Of a stretch of 31,369 nucleotides of DNA, positions 1 through 11,785 are shown piece after piece. This DNA is from Guyanagaster necrorhizus (lineage: Eukaryota > Basidiomycota > Agaricomycetes > Agaricales > Physalacriaceae). Made by a program: the position numbers and the translations under genes. Each line of letters begins with the position of its first letter. Positions within the stretch are counted from its first letter, which is position 1. The stretch is taken from positions 336,261-367,629 of the forward strand of contig NW_025064903.1 of NCBI RefSeq assembly GCF_019112545.1, in the 5' to 3' direction. The notes beneath the pieces are model-generated. The model saw only the letters and a list, made by a program, of their open reading frames with translations. It was not told where the DNA came from and did not search any database.

Positions 1-47
1 GCTCTGCTGTATCCGTTTTCACCTTGCGCGCACTCAGGTACTCTTCA
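1..47 (+). repeat. 3' end of an LTR inserted in gag of element A
   Basis: These 47 bases align without gaps to the reverse complement of 28938-28984, the end of block H, with about 7 differences by eye. Both end in CTCTTCA. Several differences are CpG here against TpG or CpA in H, so this copy is younger. Gag homology with element C begins right after base 47, at WQAT and the residues before it. The window therefore opens inside a retroelement or solo LTR lying in the gag gene of A. If it is a normal insertion, GCGGG at 48-52 should be its target duplication. The rest lies outside the window. Confidence 0.72.
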
Positions 48-1594
48 GCGGGACACGTGCTGGCAAGCAACGCCCCTGGGACTGGAATATCGGTATGCAG
101 AACAAACTGAAAAAGAAAAAATCTTGCAGTACACCGCGACCGAATACGCATGGGGAGAGTATAGCCGGCGGCACCCAGAAGACCCGCTCACGCCGATACC
201 CCCATATCAAAACTTAAACAAGCCAAAGCTACCGGCACCAATGCCGCGCACCCCCTCTGTCCTGCCAAGACGAGCCGTCTATGTTGCCCCTTCAATTCGG
301 AAATGGGCCGACGAGAGCCTCTCAACCCAAAGTATGGCCTCTCGGCTCCTCCAGTCAAGGAACCGCCCGGCATTCTCAGCCACCGAAACCCGAAACCCCT
401 GGACTGGCAAGGGAAGCCGGCTCCTCGGGGGACAACCACCCCCGGACCAAGCCGAATCGAGCGGAAAGGAGCCCATTCGAGATGACCCCGAGGCGGTCCA
501 CCTTGGGTTTACAGTGCGGGATGAGGTCATTGTCTGCATTGAGGCTCCAAAAGGGAGTCCAGTCGCCGACGACCAATCGTTACACTCATTCCCAGGGCCA
601 CCAGCAGAATGGAAACAACCGCCGTTCGACGGATGGCCCAACCCGATGGGCGTGCTACCCCACAACGCCAATGTCCTGCAATGCCATCCCGATCTCCTCC
701 GAAAGCCCCGCCCCTTTAAAGGGGTTTCAGACGACATCGACCGCTTCCTCGTCGATTGTGAACAATACTTCGAGGTATACGTCGGATATATTGGGACCGA
801 CATGAATAAAGTTGCATTCGCCACCTCCTACCTAGAAGACAAGGCCAAGACTTGGTGGATCCTGATCTCCCCGAACTTCCGATCCACCAGCAGGGAACAC
901 TACCGATATCCCTCATGGCCGGTGTTCAAACGAATGCTAAACGACAAATTCATTGATCCTGCGGTACAAGAAGTACATAAACAGAAGATCAAGGAATACA
1001 AGATGGGAGATAAGGCAGCGACGGACTACTTCGATGAGCTGGAGAGTCGCCAAGCTTGCAGGAATTCGGGACGACACAGCAAATGATGGAAGGATGGTAG
1101 AAGCGCTTAAGCGAGGGGTCCCCTCCTTGTACCTCATGATGATCTCGGCCATGGGCGTCAAAATGCTGATGCCCGTCGGCTACGATGAATGGAAGGAAAG
1201 GATCGTCGAGATGTACAAGGAGCGACAAAGGCAGAAAGCGGAGGCATCCACTCTACAGGAGTACTCCAAGAAACCAACCCCGCCAACCCCGAACAAGCTG
1301 GGGCAAACTGCCGGAAAATCATCAGGACCCGCTCAGATGCCCAGCTACGGGAGCCAGAAGACGGGGACAGGAACGACTTATACCGGGACCAGCAAACCTA
1401 TGGACATCGACCGAATGAAGAAAGAAGGGAAGTGTTTCAATTGCGGGCTCAAAGGCCATATGGCCAAGGATTGCCCAAAAAAGAAACGAACACGTGAAGA
1501 CATCAGGGCACAGATAGCCGAGCTTCAAAAGGAAGACGAGGAGCTCAGAAAGGAAACGAAGATCGAGGAGGTAAAAGAGGGGGCCGACCAGTGA
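48..1594 (+). pseudogene. gag: gag of element A, 5' truncated and frameshifted
   Basis: Gag forms the particle shell and packages element RNA. The visible part starts mid-protein because of the LTR at 1-47. It runs in frame 1 to a TGA at 1084-1086. Homology with Gag of C shows the true frame moves to frame 2 at about 1044-1048, where A lacks two bases (GGAGAGTCGCC against GGAAAGGCTCGCC in C). From there it is open to TGA at 1592-1594. The capsid-like part covers about 700-1240 (DRFLVDCEQYFEVY, AKTWW, MLNDKF). A CCHC zinc knuckle, CFNCGLKGHMAKDC, is at 1433-1474 with correct CX2CX4HX4C spacing. A Lys/Glu-rich helical tail follows. The last codons overlap pol, which is in the -1 frame. Confidence 0.85.
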
Positions 1595-4500
1595 ACGACT
1601 CCACTGGATCGGCCAAAGGACTTTATGGTGTGCAGGACTCAACCGTTGTACAGACTCATAATGCTTCTGTAGTACCGAAAACACATTTGAATATACCCAC
1701 GATTAGTAACGCACATCTGAGAGAGTTGAAAATAAAAACTCAAACGCCTATGGGCCGAACAGGGGCAGAGAGCCCCAAAGCTTGGCTCAAACCGTTCGAA
1801 ACCGAGTGGACCTGGCAGACCATCAAAGAAGCAGGAAGCGAGGAAGCAGCTAAAGCCACATTGAAAGGATGGATACATCGAATCAGAACGGGAGAAGTCA
1901 CCATAGATGTCGTTCAGGGGCTACGAAAGGCCGAGCAGAGCCAGGCCTTGGAATGGTTAGACAAGCTAAAAGGACCACAAAAGTTCGTCCGACGGACCAA
2001 AACTCCTGGCCGCGATTTAACCACCAAAGCCCAAATCGAGACCTTGACCAATCGGTCAAAATACTCAGTAACAGCCCTGATCGACAGCGGATGTACCGGC
2101 AGCTCCATCAACCGGACTTTTGTCCAACAGCACCACCTGCCCACCAGATCCACCGCTGCACCCATTCTGGTATACAATGCCAATGGAACAAAAAACCAAG
2201 CCGGATCAATCACGGAATACGTAGAACTCCGACTAACCATCGGGGATCATTCCGAGAGGATCGACTTGGCTGTAATGGACCTTGGGACCAAGGAACTTTT
2301 CCTTGGCCATGATTGGCTTATCCAACATAATCCGCTAATCAATTGGAAGACCGGATGGCTTACTTTCGCCCGGTGCAGATGTCGGAAGATTCCATACGAA
2401 TTGCCAGACGAAGACCCAGAAGACAGATGAGATGAAGAAATGGAGGATGGGGAGACCATTTTGGCAGTCGACCTGCAGGAGGAAATCCACATTTGGGCGA
2501 TGCATCATGCCAATGACCTGGCAGCCAGGGCCAACGAGGGGAAGGAGGAGAAAACCTTCGAGGAACTCGTACCAGAGTGGGCACATGACTTCCATGACCT
2601 CTTCGAAAAAGAAAGCTTTGACGAGTTGCCGTGCCCAAAGCCTTGGGACCACGCCATCGAGTTGACCCCCAATGCGAACGCAAACCTAGATTGCAAAACT
2701 TATCCCCTCAGCAATCAGGAGCAACAGGAGCTTGATAAATTCCTCGACGAAAACCTGTCTTCGGGACAGATCCGACCGTCCAAATCCCCCATGGCCTCTC
2801 CCTTCTTCTTTGTAAAAAAAAAGGACGGCAAGCTACGTCCTGTACAGGACTATCGAAAGCTAAACGAGATGACTATCAAGAACCGGTACCCACTACCCCT
2901 AATCTCTGAGTTGATGGACAAACTCCGAGGGGCTAAATACTACACCAAACTTGATGTCCATTGGGGGTACAATAACGTCCGAATTAAAGAAGGAGACGAG
3001 TGGAAGGCAGCATTCCGAACTAACCGGGGACTCTTCGAACCAACAGTAATGTTCTTTGGTTTAACAAACTCCCTGGCTACCTTCCAATAGATGATGAACG
3101 ATATATTCAAAGACCTCATCACCACCGGGAAGGTTACCATTTACTTGGACGACATCCTCATCATGTCCAAGACGAACGAGGAACACCGCAGACTGGTCCG
3201 CCAGGTACTCGCACTCATGAGGAAGCACAAGTTATTCCTTAAAGCGGAACAATGCGAGTTCGAAGTACAAAAAACCGAGTACCTTGGAGTAATCATCAGT
3301 GAAGGAAGCATTCAAATGGACCCGATCAAGATTGCGGGAGTAGTAGAATGGCCCACACCTACCAAAAAGAAGGAGCTACAGTCCTTCCTGGGCTTCACCA
3401 ACTTCTATCGAAGATTCATATGCGACTACAGTAAAGTCATACGCCCCATGACACAGCTCACCGGCAACGCCCTGTGGGGATGGAGATCTTCCCAACAGCA
3501 TGCATTCGAAGATCTAAAGCGACAGCTGGCAGAAGATGTAATTCTCGCCATACCATTGCAGGACGGCAAGTTCCGAGTGGAAGCCGACTCGAGCGAGGGG
3601 GCCATCAGCGCCGTACTATCGCAAGAGCAGGAGGGGAGGTGGCGACCCGTCGCCTTCCTCTCCAAAGCCCTGACAGTAACGGAAAGAAACTATGAAATAT
3701 ATGACAAGGAATTACTAGCAATAATGCTCGCCTTGGAAGAATGGCAGCATTACCTGATCGGAGCAGCCGAGACCTTCGAGGTGTGAACAGACCATCAGAA
3801 TCTCAGATACTTTCGACAACTGCAAAAGCTAAATCGCCGCCAAGCCCGATGGGTCACCGAGCTTGCTCAATATGAGTATACACTACACTACAAAGCCGGA
3901 GTCGCCAACAAAAAGGCCGATCTCCTCTCCTGCCGAGCAGACCATGACCAAGGCAGTAGCGACAATGAAGGCGTCGTCATTCTTCGACCCGAACACTTCT
4001 GAGCAATGATAATGCCCACAGAGGAAGAAATACATGAGCGCATTAAAAGTGCAACTCGAGATACACACCAATGGGACCAAAGAATCGCCGCCTCGCTCAA
4101 TCATGAGTGGGGACTAACAAAGAAAGAAGGGATGATCTATTATGATGGAAGGATCTATATTCCATGAGTTCAAAGCCTGTGGGGCGATATAATCGCCATC
4201 CACCATGACCATGCTACAGCAGGACACCCCGGCATCGCCAAAACAAAGGAACTCGTTCTACGAGAGTATTGGTGGCCGAAGCTCGGAAACAATGTAACTG
4301 CATACGTCAAAGGTTGTGAGACCTGTCAAAGAGGAAAATCGTCCACTCAAGCAAAGGCGGCACCATTACACCCGAATGAGATACCAACACAGCCATGGAC
4401 CCACATATTGGTGGATATGATCACCAGTTTACCAGATTGCAATGGATATGACGCAATCCTCGTCATCGTGGATCGGTTCTCCAAAGCCATCATTCCTGTC

Positions 4501-5472
4501 ACCTGCTCCACGGAGTTAACGTCGGAAGAATGGGCGAAAATCCTACGTGACGAAGTCTATGCTAAATATGGGATGCCACAAGTGATCATTTCGGATCGCG
4601 GCCCCCAATTCGTCTCGAAATTCCTCGATGACCTATACAAATTATTGCATATTACACACAACGCATCCACAGCATACCACCTGCAGATGGATGGTCAAAC
4701 AGAACGAGCAAATCAGGAAGTTGAAAAATACCTACGACTATTTATCAACTACCGACAAGATGATTGGATCGAATGGCTAGCACTCACCACCTTCCAACAC
4801 AACAACAGAGTACACTCCGCTACAGGCAAAACACCCTTCTTTGTTAACTACAGCAGACACCCTCATCTCATGCAAACAAGCCACCACAGAACCACAACAC
4901 CAGCATCCACGAATTTCGCCGACACCATGGAAAAAATCCACACAGAGACAAAAAGAGCACTCGAAAAAACCACGTCAACAATGAAGACACAATATGACAA
5001 ACACCGTCACCCATCACACGACTATCGAGTCAACGACAAAGTTTGGCTCGATACAACAAACCTACACCTCCCATGTCCAAAGCGAAAACTTGCAGACAAA
5101 CAAACAGGCCCCTTCTCAGTCCTTGCGAAGGTCGGGGAAGCCGCCTATAAACTACAATTGCCCAGGGCATGGAAGATTCACAATGTATTCAACGAATCCC
5201 TCCTGACCCCATATATCGCCCCTGCCTTTCCCAACCAGGAACGACCACCACCGCCTCCCCCAGACCTAATCGACAATGAAGAACACTACGAAATCGACCA
5301 GGTACTAAATCATAAACTGCAAAAAGTAAGAGCACGAGGGGGCGGTACAACAACTACCATCGACTACCTGGTCAGTTGGAAAGGCTATGGACCTGAATCC
5401 AATCAATGGATTAACGAAAAATATATGGACGCCAACTCTGCAATTCACGACTATGAACTATCCCTTAATTAA
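1591..5472 (+). pseudogene. pol: pol of element A (PR-RT-RH-IN-chromodomain), five stops
   Basis: Pol makes and integrates the DNA copy of the element. All parts are in frame 1. The aspartic protease motif LIDSGCT has DSG at 2083-2091. RT has [21 protein letters not shown] near 2776-2835 and the catalytic YLDD at 3142-3153. RNase H follows, with VEADSS and YDKELLAIMLALEEWQHYL. Integrase has the HHCC zinc region (HHDHATAGH, CETCQ), the DDE acids (VDMI, SDRGPQF, NQEVEKYL) and a GPF/Y-type region. A chromodomain (DYLVSWKGYGPESNQWINEKY) is at about 5280-5460. In-frame stops lie at 2428, 3088, 3784, 4000 and 4165; C has TGG at every one. The frame is open upstream from 1498, overlapping gag by about 97 bases in the -1 phase. 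No intact start is needed if it is made by frameshifting. Confidence 0.9.
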
Positions 5473-5473
5473 G

Positions 5474-5502
5474 CCATCGGGACGATGGTCTTAAGCAGGG
5501 GG
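5474..5502 (+). promoter_or_regulatory. Hairpin and polypurine tract before the 3' LTR of A
   Basis: CCATCG (5474-5479) and CGATGG (5483-5488) pair around a GGA loop just after the pol stop. The purine run AGGGGG (5497-5502) precedes the LTR by three bases (TAA). A polypurine tract in this place primes plus-strand DNA synthesis in LTR elements. The hairpin is also present in C, and in weakened form in B and E. Confidence 0.7.
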
Positions 5503-5505
5503 TAA

Positions 5506-5934
5506 TGTTATGATTTTTTCCTCCTTTTTCCCTTATTCCCCCTATTTATGCTTAGTCATAAAGGCACAAGACTGTGGGAAAGGCATAGCCACAATAACCC
5601 ACCGCCCAATAAACAAAGATCAGAAACACACAATCGCCCTTTTATGTATGGTAACGATGCTCAAGGACAATGGGCACCATGGACACAGACATGCATAATA
5701 GGTAGCGATATAATTAGGAACGATAGCACAGTATTTAAGGAGTAGTGCTCTTGCTGGAGAAACCCCAGCTTCAAGCTAAAGTTTATATTCATACCATTCT
5801 ACTCTCGAGCCACTTCGTGGCCTTGTGACACACTGAGTCGATAACATCATAAGTGGATTCAGGTGATCCCTCGAAGTGCGAAGGGACATCTGTCTATCAC
5901 GTGTTGTCTTGTCACGTGTCGCTTGGGCTTAACA
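5506..5934 (+). repeat. 3' LTR of element A, 429 bp
   Basis: It starts TGTTA and ends TAACA, a short inverted repeat typical of LTR ends. A TATA-like TATTTAAG is at 5732-5739. The conserved motif AGCTTCAAGCTAA is at 5767-5779, 35 bases from the TATA start, where transcription would be expected to begin. It matches the LTRs of C along its length. The end at 5934 abuts element B coding sequence. Confidence 0.92.
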
Positions 5935-6645
5935 GTGGTACTACTGAAACCAGAACACTTCTGAGCCATAATAATGCTGACAAAGGAGAAGATCTATGAG
6001 CAGATCAAAAGTGCCACATAGAAGACAAGCTTATGAGATCAACAGATTGCTCCTTCCATCAATCACAAATAGAGAATAACAAAGACTAATAATCTCATCT
6101 ATTACAATGGATGTATCTATATTTTATGTGACCCCAGCCTATGCAGAGAAATCACTGTCATCTATCATGACTATGTCACCACAGGACATCCAGAGATTGC
6201 AAAGATGAAGGAGCTAGTTCTGTGGGAGTACTGGTGGCCAAAAATAAGACAGGACATAGAGAAATATATCAAGAGGTGTGAGATCTGTCAATGAGCCAAG
6301 ATGACAATGCAGGCCCATACCACTCTGTTACACCCCAATGAAGTTTTGACAGAACTCTGGACTCACATTTTAGTAGATATGATTATAGGACTTTCTGACT
6401 ATAATAGTTATAATGCCATCATCATCATCATGGACCAGTTCTTAAAGGTGATCATTCCAGTCATCTGCTCAATAAAACTGATCTCAAAAGGGTGAGCCAA
6501 AATACTTCATGATGAAGTGTATGCCAAATATGAGATGCTTCAAGTCATTATTTTCAACAGAGGCCCACAATTTATCTTCAAATTTCTAGATGACCTATAC
6601 CACCTATTAAACATTCAAAGCAACACCTCCACTGTCTATTATCTC

Positions 6646-6646
6646 C

Positions 6647-6677
<31 letters not shown>
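6646..6677 (+). repeat. (CAGA)8 microsatellite inside the integrase of B
   Basis: Eight perfect CAGA units replace the sequence that codes LQMDGQTER in A. B reads LQTDRQTDRQTEH, a gain of four residues (12 bases, three units), so the frame is kept. It probably grew from the CAGATGG..CAAACAGA stretch present in relatives. Confidence 0.9.
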
Positions 6678-7441
6678 ACATGTCAATCAGGAGATAGAGA
6701 AGTATTTGTAAATGTTTATTAACTATAGGCAGGATGATTGGATGAAATAGCTCATGTTAGCAGCATTATAGCACAATAAGGGCATCCACTCTGCTACTGG
6801 AGAAACACTATTCTTTATAAACCATAGCTGACACCCCCATATCACTGTCACCACATGATATAACATCTCAACTTCTGCCTTCACTGACTTTGCCATGCTC
6901 ATGTCCTCTATTCATGATAAAATGCACACTGTGCTTGAAAAAGTGGCTGCTGCAATGAAGAATCAGTATGATAAACACTGCTGACCAGCACATAACTACT
7001 CAGTAAATTACAAAGTATAGCTTGACACAATAAACCTCTATCTCCTCAGGCTAAAACATAAACTGGCCAACAAGCATACCAGTCCTTTCCCTATTCTCAC
7101 CAAAGTTAGCAATTCAGCTTACTGTCTCTGCCTTCCTAACACCTGGTGTGTCCACCCTGTCTTTGATGAATCACTTCTGACATCTCATATCACATCTATC
7201 TTCCTTAATTAGGAACATTTACCTTCTTCCAAACTCATTCTTATTGAAGACAAAGAATATTATAAGATTGACCAAATCCTCTATCACAAACTTTACAAAG
7301 TTCAAGCATGCAGTGGAGGTTCTCATATAACAGTCAACTATCTTATCAGCTGAAAGGGGTATAGACTGAAATCAAATCAATGGGTCAATGAGTGACATAT
7401 GAATATAGATGATGCTATCTGAGACTATAAACTCTCTCTAA

Positions 7442-7446
7442 AATAG
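7442..7446. repeat. Target duplication AATAG, left copy (element C)
   Basis: AATAG occurs immediately left of C (7442-7446) and immediately right of it (15500-15504). A 5-bp duplication is normal for Ty3/gypsy integration. Removing C and one copy restores continuous element B sequence from the pol stop into the hairpin and polypurine region. Confidence 0.93.
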
Positions 7447-7867
7447 TGTTAAGCCCAAGCATCACGTGAACAGATACACATGATAAACAGGTGTTCCTTC
7501 GCACTTCGAGGAATCGCCTGAGTTCACTTAGTATATATCCGTTCGGTGTGACACAAGGTCAGTTATTGACTAGAGGTAGAATAGTGTGTATAAACTTTAG
7601 CTCAAAGCTGGGGTTTTCCAGCAAGAGCTCTACCCTTTAAATACTGTGCTATTGTTCCTAATTATATCGCTACCTATTATGCATGTCTGTGTCCATGGTG
7701 CCCATTGTCCTTGAGCATCGTTACCATACATAAAAGGGCGATTGTGTGTCTTTGTTCTTCATTTGTCGAGCGGCAGATTATTGTGGTTAAGCCTTTTCCA
7801 CGGTCTTGTGCCTTCTGACTAAGCATAAATAGGGGAAATAAGGGAAGAAGAAGGAAAAATTGTAATA
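7447..7867 (-). repeat. 3' LTR of element C, 421 bp
   Basis: On the minus strand it starts TATTACAATT and ends TTAACA. The first bases differ from the consensus TGTTATGATT by transitions. The TATA-side motif reads AGCTTTGAGCTAA (7609-7597), with the CpG of the 5' copy lost. It differs from the 5' LTR at about 20 of 421 positions and has no gap relative to it. Confidence 0.95.
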
Positions 7868-7870
7868 TTA

Positions 7871-7899
7871 CCCCCCGCTTAAGACCATCGTCCCGATGG
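7871..7899 (-). promoter_or_regulatory. Polypurine tract and hairpin of element C
   Basis: On the minus strand GCGGGGGG (about 7878-7871) lies three bases before the 3' LTR, the position of the plus-strand primer. Upstream, CCATCG (7899-7894) and CGATGG (7890-7885) form a 6-bp stem with a 3-base loop, matching the same structure in A. Confidence 0.7.
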
Positions 7900-7900
7900 C

Positions 7901-10900
7901 TTAATTAAGGGATAATTCATAGTCATGAATCGCAGTGTCGGTGTCCATGTATTTCTCGTTAATCCATTGGTTGGATTCTGGTCCATAGCCCTTCCAGCTT
8001 ACGAGGTAGTCGACAGTAGTCATTGTGCCGCCCCCTTGTGCCTTCACTTTCCGCAGCTTGTGATGTAATATCTGATCGATTTCGTAGTGTTCCTCGTCAT
8101 CGATTAGGTCTGGGGGCGGTGGTGGTGGGTGTTCCTGGTTGGGAAAGGAGGTGGCGATATATGGGGATAGAAGGGATTCGTTGAATACATTATGAATTTT
8201 CCATGTCCTGGGCAGTTGGAGTTTGTAGGCACCTTCCCCGATCTTCGCAAGAATTGGGAAGGGACCTGTGCATTTGTCCGCGAGTTTACGTTTTGGACGT
8301 GGGAGGTGGAGGTTTGTTGTGTCAAGCCATACTTTGTCGTGGACTTGATAGTTGTGTGCTGGGCATCGGTGTCTGTCGTATTGCACCTTCATTGTTGATG
8401 CTGTTTTTTCAAGTGCCTTTTTTGTCTCTGTGTGGATTTTTTTCATGGTAGTGGCAAAGTTTGTGGATGCTGGTGTAGTCGTTTTGTGATGACTTGTCTG
8501 CGCAAGGTGAGGGTGTCTACTGTAGTTGACGAAGAATGGGGTTTTGCCTGTCACAGAGTGTATTCTGTTGTTGTGTTGGAAGGCGGCGAGTGCTAGCCAT
8601 TCAATCCAATCATCTTGGTGGTAGTTGATAAATAATCGGAGGTACTTTTCAACTTCCTGATTCGCTCGTTCTGTTTGACCATCCGTCTGTGGGTGGTATG
8701 CTGTGGACGCATTGCGCGTGATGTGCAACAGTTTATACAGGTCGTCGAGGAACTTTGAGACGAATTGGGGACCTCAGTCCGAAATGATTATCTGCGGCAT
8801 TCCGTATTTAGCATAGACCTCGTCTCGTAGGATTTTTGCCCATCCCTCCAAGGTTAACTCCGTGGAGCAGGCGACAGAGATAATGGATTTGGAGAACTGA
8901 TCCACTATGACAAGGATTGCATCATATCCATTGCAATCCGGTAATCTGGTGATCATGTCTACCGATATATGGGTCCATGGCTGTGTTGGTACCTCGTTCA
9001 GGTGTAACGGGGCGGCCTTCGCTTGCATGGATGATTTTCCCCTTTGACAGGTTTCACAGCCTTTGACGTATGCCGTTATGTCATTGCTGAGTTTCGGCCA
9101 CCAATATTCTCATAAGACGAGTTCCTTCGTTTTGGCGATGCTGGGATGTCCTGCCATAGCATGGTCATGGTGTATAGCGATTATATCGCCACGTAGGCTT
9201 TGAACCCATGGGATGTAGATCCTTCCATCATAATAAATCATCCCTTCCTTCTTTGTTAGCCCTCGCTCGTGGTTGAGTGACGCAGCAATTCTTTGGTCCC
9301 ATTGATATGCGTCTCGGGTCGCACTTTTAATGCGCTCGTGTATTTCTTCCTCCATGGGCATTATCATTGCCCAGAAATGTTCGGGATGAAGAATGACCAC
9401 CCCTTTGTTGTCACTTCCTCCCTGGTCATGGTCCACTCGGTGAGAGAGGAGGTCAGCTTTTTTGTTGGTGACCCCAGCTTTATGATGCAGGGTGTATTCA
9501 TATTGAGCGAGTTCGGTGACCCATTGGGCTTGGCGGCGATTTAACTTTTGCGGCTGTCGAAAGTACCTGAGGTTCTGATGATCCGTCCATATCTCGAAGG
9601 TCTCGGCTGCTCCAATCAGGTAGTGCCGCCACTCCTCTAACGCGAGCATTATCGCAAGCAGCTCCTTGTCGTAGATTTCATAGTTTCTTTCTGTTACCGT
9701 CAGTGCCTTTGAGAGGAAGGTGACAGGTCGCCACTTTCCTCCCTGTTCTTGTGATAGTACGGTGCCTATGGCCTCTTCGCTTGAGTCGGCCTCTACGCGG
9801 AACTTGCCGTCCTGCGAGGGTATGGCAAGGACTACGTCTTCCGCCAGTCGTCGTTTCAAGTTTTCGAACGCATGTTGTTGGGGAGTTCCCCATCCCCATG
9901 GGGCGTTGCCGGTGAGCTGTGTCATGGGGCGGACGATTTTACTGTAGTCGCATATGAACCTTCGATAGAAGTTGGTGAAGCCTAGGAAGGATTGCAGTTC
10001 CTTCTTCTTGGTGGGTGTGGGCCAGTCCACCACTCCTGCAATCTTGATCGGGTCCATTTGAATGCTTCCTTCACTGATGATTACCCCAAGATACTCGGTC
10101 TTTTGTACCTCGAACTCGCACTTTTCCACTTTAAGGAATAGTTTATGCTTCCTCATGAGCGCGAGTACTTGTCGGACTAGTTTGCGGTGTTCTTCGCTTG
10201 TCCTAGACATGATGAGGATGTCGTCTAGGTAGATGGTGACTTTTCCAGTGGCGATGAGGTCCTTGAAAATGTCGTTCATCATCCATTGGAAGGTGGCCGG
10301 GGAGTTTGTCAAACTGAAAAACATTACTGTCGGTTCGAAGAGTCCCTGGTTGGTTCGGAACGCCGCTTTCCACTCATCTCCCTCTTTAATTCAGACGTTG
10401 TTGTACCCCCATTGGACGTCAAGTTTGGTGTAGTACTTGGCCCCCTGAAGTTTGTCTATCAATTCCAAGATTAGGGGTAATGGATACCGGTTTTTGATGG
10501 TCATTTCGTTTAGTTTTCAGTAGTCCTGTACAGGGCGTAGTTTGCCGTCCTTCTTTTTTACAAAGAAAAAGGGGGAGGCCATGGAGGACTTTGACGGTCA
10601 AATCCATCCAGAGGACAAGTTCTCGTCAAGGAACTTATCGAGCTCCTGTTGTTCCTGATTGCTGAGGGGATAGGTTTTGCAATCCAGGTTTGCATTTGCA
10701 TTGGGGGTTAGCTCGATGGCATGGTCCCAAGGCTTTGGGCATGGCAGCTCATCAAAGCTCTCTTTCTCGAAGAGATCGCGAAAGTCACGCGCCCATTCTA
10801 GCACCAGTTCCTCGAATGTTTTTTCCTCCTTTCCCTCGTTGGCCCTGGCCGCCAGGTCATTGGCATGATGTACTGCTCGGACGTGGATTTCTTCTTGTAG

Positions 10901-11785
10901 GTCGATTGCCAGAATGGTCTCCCCATCCTCCATCTCTTCATCCCATCTGTCTTCTGGGTCTTCATCTGGTAATTCATATGGGATTTTCCAGCATCTACAC
11001 CGGGCGAAGGTAAGTCGTCTGGTTTTCCAATTGATCAGCAGGTTATGTCAGATAAGCCAATCATGATCAAGGAAAAGTTCCTTGGTTCCGAGATCCATCA
11101 CAGCCAAATCGATCCTCTCGGAATGATCCCCGATGGTTAATTGGAGTTCAACATACTCCGTGATCGACCCGGCTTGGTTTTTTGTTCCGTCGGCATTATA
11201 TACCAGAATAGGTGCAGCGGTGGATCTAGTGGGAAGATGATGTTGTTGAACGAAGGTCCGATTGATGGAACTACCAGTACATCCGCTGTCGATCAGGGCG
11301 GTTACTGAGTACTTTGATCGATTGGTCAAAGTTTCAATTTGGGCTTTGGTGGTTAGATCGCGTTCGGGGGTCTTGGTTCGTCAGACAAACTTCTGCGGCC
11401 CCTTTAGTTCATCCAACCATTCCAAGGCTTGACTTCGTTCGGCCTTTTGTAGTCCCTGAATGACTTCCGTGGTGACTTCCCCCATCCTAGTCCGATGTAT
11501 CCATCCTTTTAACGCGGCCTTAGCCGTGTTCTCGTCTATTGCTTCCTTAATGGCCCGCCAGGTCCATTCGGTTTCGAATGGCTTGAGCCAAGTTTTGGGG
11601 CTCTCTGCCCCTGTTCGGCCCATAGGCGTTTGAGTTTTTTCTTTTTTTGACTCTTTTGGGTGTGCGTTACTAATCGTGGGTATATTCGAATGCGTATTTG
11701 GTACTACAGAGGTATTATGAGTTTGTACAATGGTCGAGTCCTGCACACCGTGAAGTCCTTTGGCCGATCCAGTGGAGTCGCTCAC
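7901..11785 (-). pseudogene. pol: pol of element C (PR-RT-RH-IN-chromodomain), seven TGA
   Basis: It is read in one frame throughout and is collinear with pol of A. Protease DSGCTGSS is near 11290. RT has VKKKEGR- or KDGKLRP-type residues near 10550 and YLDD at 10231-10220. RNase H (VEADSS, YDKELLAIMLALEEWRHYL) lies at about 9800-9600. The integrase zinc region is near 9150-9050, VDMI near 8955, NQEVEKYL near 8650. The chromodomain (DYLVSWKGYGPESNQW) is at about 8020-7960. In-frame stops, by plus coordinates of their lowest base, are 11381, 11048, 10598, 10517, 10391, 9110 and 8774. All are TGA, and A has CGA, CGC or CAA there. GTG at 11785 overlaps the gag TGA (11784-11782), placing pol in the -1 frame relative to gag, as in A. 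Confidence 0.92.

Larger units (their letters stand above)
48..5934 (+). mobile_element. Element A: Ty3/gypsy chromovirus, 5' end missing
   Basis: The order is gag, protease, reverse transcriptase, RNase H, integrase with chromodomain, polypurine tract, 3' LTR. The same order and close protein identity are seen in the complete element C on the other strand. The 5' LTR, leader and first half of gag are off the window, beyond the LTR fragment at 1-47. The right border is the LTR end TAACA at 5934. It is followed directly by in-frame pol sequence of older element B, so A inserted into B. A 5-base duplication GTGGT (5935-5939) is expected upstream of the unseen 5' LTR. A keeps many CpG sites and looks young, but a frameshift in gag and five stops in pol make it defective. 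Confidence 0.9.
5935..7446 (+). pseudogene. pol: Element B, left part: decayed integrase-chromodomain
   Basis: From the first base after the LTR of A, the sequence follows pol of A from about 3976 (PEHF, then stop, then MIMP in A) to the end of pol. Recognisable pieces are the zinc region (DYVTTGH, CEICQ) at about 6160-6300, WTHILVDMI near 6360, NRGPQF near 6555, NQEIEKYL near 6685, and a broken chromodomain at about 7250-7440. Many TGA, TAG and TAA codons and almost no CpG mark it as old. The reading ends CTA AAA TAG, and the TAG (7444-7446) lies inside the AATAG target duplication of C. The upstream part of B should lie beyond the left edge, before element A. Confidence 0.88.

Noticed and set aside
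1..47. First 47 bases as gag coding sequence, since the frame is open
   Set aside because: They match the end of block H, not the C Gag, and homology to Gag begins only after base 47.
279..824. Open frames of 174-181 codons overlapping gag of A on both strands
   Set aside because: They are shadows. The frame with capsid and zinc-knuckle homology shared with C covers the same bases.
48..5472. APOBEC-like editing of A because four of five stops are GG to AG
   Set aside because: Five sites are too few, no such enzyme family is established in fungi, and other A/C differences run in both directions.
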